From: Chitinophagaceae bacterium
Lineage (GTDB): Bacteria > Bacteroidota > Bacteroidia > Chitinophagales > Chitinophagaceae
DNA: 17,530 nt
Reading direction: 5' to 3'
Assembly: GCA_025351145.1 (NCBI GenBank)
Contig: JANXWM010000283.1
Span: 1-17,530, forward strand
Shown here: positions 14,757-17,530 of the stretch, in pieces
How positions within the stretch are numbered: position 1 is the first letter of the stretch
How the letters are laid out: each line of letters opens with the position of its first letter
Program-made: the position numbers and the translations under genes
The notes under the pieces: generated by a model
What the model was told of the DNA's origin: nothing
Database searches by the model: none
What the model saw: the letters and a program-made list of their open reading frames with translations, nothing else

Positions 14757-14805
14757 CTTGAAGAGTGCGACGCAAGTAAAGCTTCATTGATGTACTTCTG
14801 CCCGG
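14757..14805 (+). repeat. Dispersed intergenic repeat, copy 10
   Basis: CTTGAAGAGTGCGACGCAA (14757-14775) keeps AGAGTGCGACGCAA of the core but lacks GTAC. It is followed by GTAAAGCTTCATTGATGTAC and ends with GCCCGG at 14800-14805. That end lies 12 bases from the beta-propeller gene's terminator. Confidence 0.75.
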
Positions 14806-14816
14806 TACATAAAACA

Positions 14817-14848
14817 AAAAAACATACAGTATCTGCTGTATGTTTTTT
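14817..14848 (-). terminator. Intrinsic terminator of the beta-propeller gene
   Basis: AAAAAACATACAG (14817-14829) pairs perfectly with CTGTATGTTTTTT (14836-14848), a 13-bp stem with a 6-base loop that ends in a U-tract in either direction. It lies 21 bases past the stop codon of the minus-strand gene. Confidence 0.9.
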
Positions 14849-14869
14849 CACTTGGTTATAAGATAAATA

Positions 14870-17530
14870 TTACCGCACTATCACCAATTTATTGCTCCAG
14901 TTTATTTGTTTGCCAATTACGTTTACTATATAATTTCCGTTTGGTAAACCTGCAGCATTAAGCTGAATAGCACTTCCTTTTACATACGATTCAAATGTTT
15001 GCCGGAATAACTGTTTTCCGCTTGCAGAGGTTATTGTTACCATAAACCTACCTGCAACAGCATCGCTTAATTTCAATACCACCATACCATCTGGTGCAGG
15101 GTTTGGATAGATCGAGAATTGAGACTGGGCAACAGTATTAACCAGCACATTATTTTTTTCTAACTGGCTGGCAATAACAGCAGGGGCCGGTCCTGTGGGC
15201 AAAGCATACACAGCAAAACCACCTCTCGATTTACCATTTATAACCGTAAAATTTCCACCGCTTAACAAGGTTCTGTCTGCAACAAAATTGCTTTGAATGA
15301 TACTGCTGGGTGCCGGAGTAAATGTAAGAAATGCTGTTCCGGCAGCACCCCTTATGCCAGCAAGATACACATGGGCATTTGTATTGAGTGTGGTAAAATA
15401 ACCACCGGGATAAACCGTATCTGTTGAAGATGCCAAACCAAGAACTGTGCTGTTCGCGTTAGGGTTCCAGGTGTTGGTAGCACCAGATGTTGCGTTGAAA
15501 GAGGCAAGATAGTTGCGGGGATTCGTGTTATTATTTGTATAAGTAAAACTACCGCCTGCGTATAAAGTATTTCCATTAAGCGACAGACAGTTTACGGTGC
15601 TATTCACGTTTGGATCGAAGCCTGCGACTGCTGCACCAGTTGTATTATTTACAGCAGCCAAACGGTTTCTTGCAGTTGAAACTTTTAACGTAGTAAAACT
15701 ACCGCCTACAATTATGGAAGTACCATTTACTGTGATTGCATTTACTGCGCTGTTTGCATTAGGATCCCATGTTTGTGCGACACCAGATGTATTAAACGCT
15801 GCAAGATTATTGCGGGCAACACTGCCATTTACCGTTGTAAATGTACCACCCGCATAAAGAATATTTGAGGCATCAAATGCTAATGTTTTCACCGTTCCGG
15901 TGTAGCCGCTGTTTTGTACAACAGGATCGAAAGAGGCCACTGTAACACCTGTATTTGCATTTACCGCGCCGAGTGCAGTTCTGGTTAATCCGCCCAGCGT
16001 AGTAAAAGTACCACCTACATATACATTGCTGCCATTTTGAGTAATGGCATAAACAGTAGAGTTGGTGCCGGGGTTCCATGTTGTCACTAACCCTGTGGCC
16101 GAATCTATCTGCGCAATATTAGTACGTGAAGCCCCTTTACAGAAAGCGAAGTCCCCACCAAAGAAAATGCTGGTACCATTTTTTACAATTGTACGTACAA
16201 TGTTATTGGTTGAGGCATTCCAGGGCTGCAAAGCTGCATTGGTAGCAGCAACAACAGCAATGTCATTTCGGGCTGCTCCTGCCACCAGGTCGAAGCTGCC
16301 ACCGATATATACATTGTTTGAATCGGCTGTAACAGCATACAGATCAGCCGAAGAACCATAGCCATTTTTTGAAAGCTGTGCATTCCATGCTAAAAGTGTT
16401 CCGTTATTTAAATTAAACGCAGCTGCGCCATACCGCTGCTGGCCACCTGCATTATCAAATAAACCAACAGCAAAAATTTTATTATAGTTTACTGCAATAT
16501 CATAGACATAAGAATCTGGTGCGGGGTTCCAGCTATTTACTAAACCGCTTGTAATTGAAAGTGCTGCAAGATAATTGCGGGCCGCGTATTTTGCATAAGT
16601 AAAACTTCCGCCAATGGCAACATCATGACTGTTCAAAGTTATTTTAACAGGGTAAGTATTTAATTGTGGATCCCAGCTTTGCAAGGCTGCATTGGTAGAT
16701 GCAAACTTTGCGATATAATTTCTTGAGGTAGTTCCTGATTTATCAAAATTTCCACCTACATAGACTACAGAATCATTGGCTGCAATTGAGTAACAATCGG
16801 CAGAAGTTGACACTCCGTTTAAACTTAGATTTGTTGCCCAGGTATTTAAGGCTCCGTTCGATAATTTAAATGAACATGCCCCATATTTACCGATGCTGTT
16901 TACATTATCGAATAATCCCGCAACATAAATATTAGTGCTGTTGAGTGCCATATCATATACATAAGAATCAACAGTGGGGTTCCATGGTGTTGCTGCACCT
17001 GTTTTGTTTCTAAAAAGCCCGATATAGTTCCTGTTTGCAAAATTGCTGTAATTGAAATATCCTCCGTAATTGAGGGTATTACCGTTTAAGAATAATGCAT
17101 AGACCATTCCATCCGGCGACGGGTTGGTTGGTGTAATTGCGCCCGAAGCTATTGTTAACCCTGCAATATTAATTCTAGCGGATCCACTTGCCACATCAAA
17201 ATCGCCTCCGGCATAAACTGTAGTTGCGGTTGCAAGTAGCGACCTGACAGTAACACCAGATCCCAATCCGGCTTTGGTAAGATTCATGGAAGTTGAATTA
17301 AGCACGCCACTTGATAAAGTAAAAGACGCAAACCCGTCGCGCCCCGAACCATCCACGGTATGAAATATTCCCCCAATAAAAATCTTATCAGCATTCGTAG
17401 TTATATCGTATACATAAGAACTTATTACAGGTGCCCAGGCAGCATATTTACCGTTAGAATATTTTATAATGGAAGCATAAGAGCGTGCTGCTACCTGAAA
17501 CGCAGAAAAATAACCACCTAAAAAGAGGTT
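14870..17530 (-). CDS. DUF5122-like beta-propeller surface protein with T9SS sorting domain (5'-truncated by window edge)
   Basis: The frame is open from the right edge to the stop at 14870, giving 886 visible residues; the start lies outside. A GTG at 17356 is internal and is not taken as a start. The body is a run of about 16 blades, each near 50 residues, with the pattern 'NxxVYVGGSFT...ARNxLAxxNxxxGxxxxWNPxxNSxV'. This resembles DUF5122 / delta-60 repeats, which form beta-propellers. The last 80 residues, beginning QFSIYPNPAPDGMVVLKLSD and ending NWSNKLVIVR, are a type A T9SS C-terminal sorting domain (Por_Secre_tail). The protein should be exported by T9SS, have its tail cleaved, and then be surface-attached or released. 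No catalytic motif is visible; binding or structural roles are possible. Confidence 0.92.
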   Translation of the reverse strand, partial: NLFLGGYFSAFQVAARSYASIIKYSNGKYAAWAPVISSYVYDITTNADKIFIGGIFHTVDGSGRDGFASFTLSSGVLNSTSMNLTKAGLGSGVTVRSLLATATTVYAGGDFDVASGSARINIAGLTIASGAITPTNPSPDGMVYALFLNGNTLNYGGYFNYSNFANRNYIGLFRNKTGAATPWNPTVDSYVYDMALNSTNIYVAGLFDNVNSIGKYGACSFKLSNGALNTWATNLSLNGVSTSADCYSIAANDSVVYVGGNFDKSGTTSRNYIAKFASTNAALQSWDPQLNTYPVKITLNSHDVAIGGSFTYAKYAARNYLAALSITSGLVNSWNPAPDSYVYDIAVNYNKIFAVGLFDNAGGQQRYGAAAFNLNNGTLLAWNAQLSKNGYGSSADLYAVTADSNNVYIGGSFDLVAGAARNDIAVVAATNAALQPWNASTNNIVRTIVKNGTSIFFGGDFAFCKGASRTNIAQIDSATGLVTTWNPGTNSTVYAITQNGSNVYVGGTFTTLGGLTRTALGAVNANTGVTVASFDPVVQNSGYTGTVKTLAFDASNILYAGGTFTTVNGSVARNNLAAFNTSGVAQTWDPNANSAVNAITVNGTSIIVGGSFTTLKVSTARNRLAAVNNTTGAAVAGFDPNVNSTVNCLSLNGNTLYAGGSFTYTNNNTNPRNYLASFNATSGATNTWNPNANSTVLGLASSTDTVYPGGYFTTLNTNAHVYLAGIRGAAGTAFLTFTPAPSSIIQSNFVADRTLLSGGNFTVINGKSRGGFAVYALPTGPAPAVIASQLEKNNVLVNTVAQSQFSIYPNPAPDGMVVLKLSDAVAGRFMVTITSASGKQLFRQTFESYVKGSAIQLNAAGLPNGNYIVNVIGKQINWSNKLVIVR
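15601..17419 (-). repeat. Higher-order 453-bp (151-residue, three-blade) repeat within the beta-propeller gene
   Basis: The homologous serine codon of SYVYD or its equivalent starts at 17419, 16966, 16513 and 16060, exactly 453 bp apart each time; the next equivalent is at 15601 (459 bp). The first blade of each super-unit has a longer, NG-containing loop (for example NLSLNGVSTSADCYSI and QLSKNGYGSSADLYAV). The pattern fades toward the C terminus. Confidence 0.8.

Larger units (their letters stand above)
14357..14869. other. Intergenic region upstream of the small secreted protein
   Basis: This 513-bp AT-rich gap holds two copies of the dispersed repeat in opposite orientation (14591-14665 and 14757-14805) and the terminator of the beta-propeller gene (14817-14848). 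Between 14400 and 14590 I see only AT-rich DNA with no convincing gene. Confidence 0.6.

Noticed and set aside
1931..14805. CRISPR-like interpretation of the repeated 19-base motif
   Set aside because: The copies are kilobases apart, on both strands, unevenly spaced and without spacers of uniform length.
17354..17356. GTG at 17356 as the start of the beta-propeller gene
   Set aside because: The same frame and the same repeat pattern continue without a stop to the window edge, so this codon is internal.

Overview
The window looks like a stretch of chromosome from a Bacteroidota bacterium, most likely Chitinophagaceae or a close relative. Four things point there: a type IX secretion (T9SS) C-terminal sorting domain on a giant repeat protein; a 7TMR-DISM/LytS-type kinase paired with a LytTR regulator; start-proximal -7 boxes of the form TAnnTTTG; and AT-rich DNA with almost no Shine-Dalgarno sequences. 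The family assignment is inference, because no rRNA or tRNA is present.

Layout. Both ends are occupied by large, repetitive, exported proteins on the minus strand, and each is cut by the window edge. At the left edge (1-1763) is the N-terminal part of a glycine/asparagine/threonine-rich surface protein built of exact 576-bp tandem repeats. At the right edge (14870-17530) is the C-terminal part of a DUF5122-like beta-propeller protein with a T9SS tail and a 453-bp (151-residue) higher-order repeat. Between them lie ordinary genes: a small membrane protein (2113-2580), L-serine ammonia-lyase (2758-4185, minus), a DUF4397 lipoprotein (4652-5368), a membrane-anchored di-haem cytochrome c (5596-6468, minus), a histidine kinase/LytTR response-regulator pair (7075-9833), an AspB-type aminotransferase (10149-11339), another small membrane protein (11557-11949), a four-gene minus-strand operon led by dephospho-CoA kinase coaE (13749 down to 11974), and a small secreted protein (13883-14356, minus).

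How the genes relate. Only two groups are clearly co-transcribed: the kinase/regulator pair (8-bp gap) and the coaE-GNAT-ABM-hypothetical operon (three successive 4-bp ATGA overlaps). The rest are single-gene units. SdaA (serine to pyruvate) and the aminotransferase both feed amino-acid carbon into central metabolism, but they are not linked as an operon.

The most unusual signal is a dispersed intergenic repeat. About ten copies share the core GTACAAGAGTGCGACGCAA or its reverse complement. They sit in every intergenic gap longer than about 135 bp and in no assigned coding region. Most copies extend to about 50-70 bp and end in a CCCGG-like block; a second subtype has a different left arm at a fixed spacing. 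I found no CRISPR array, tRNA, rRNA, transposase or phage gene.
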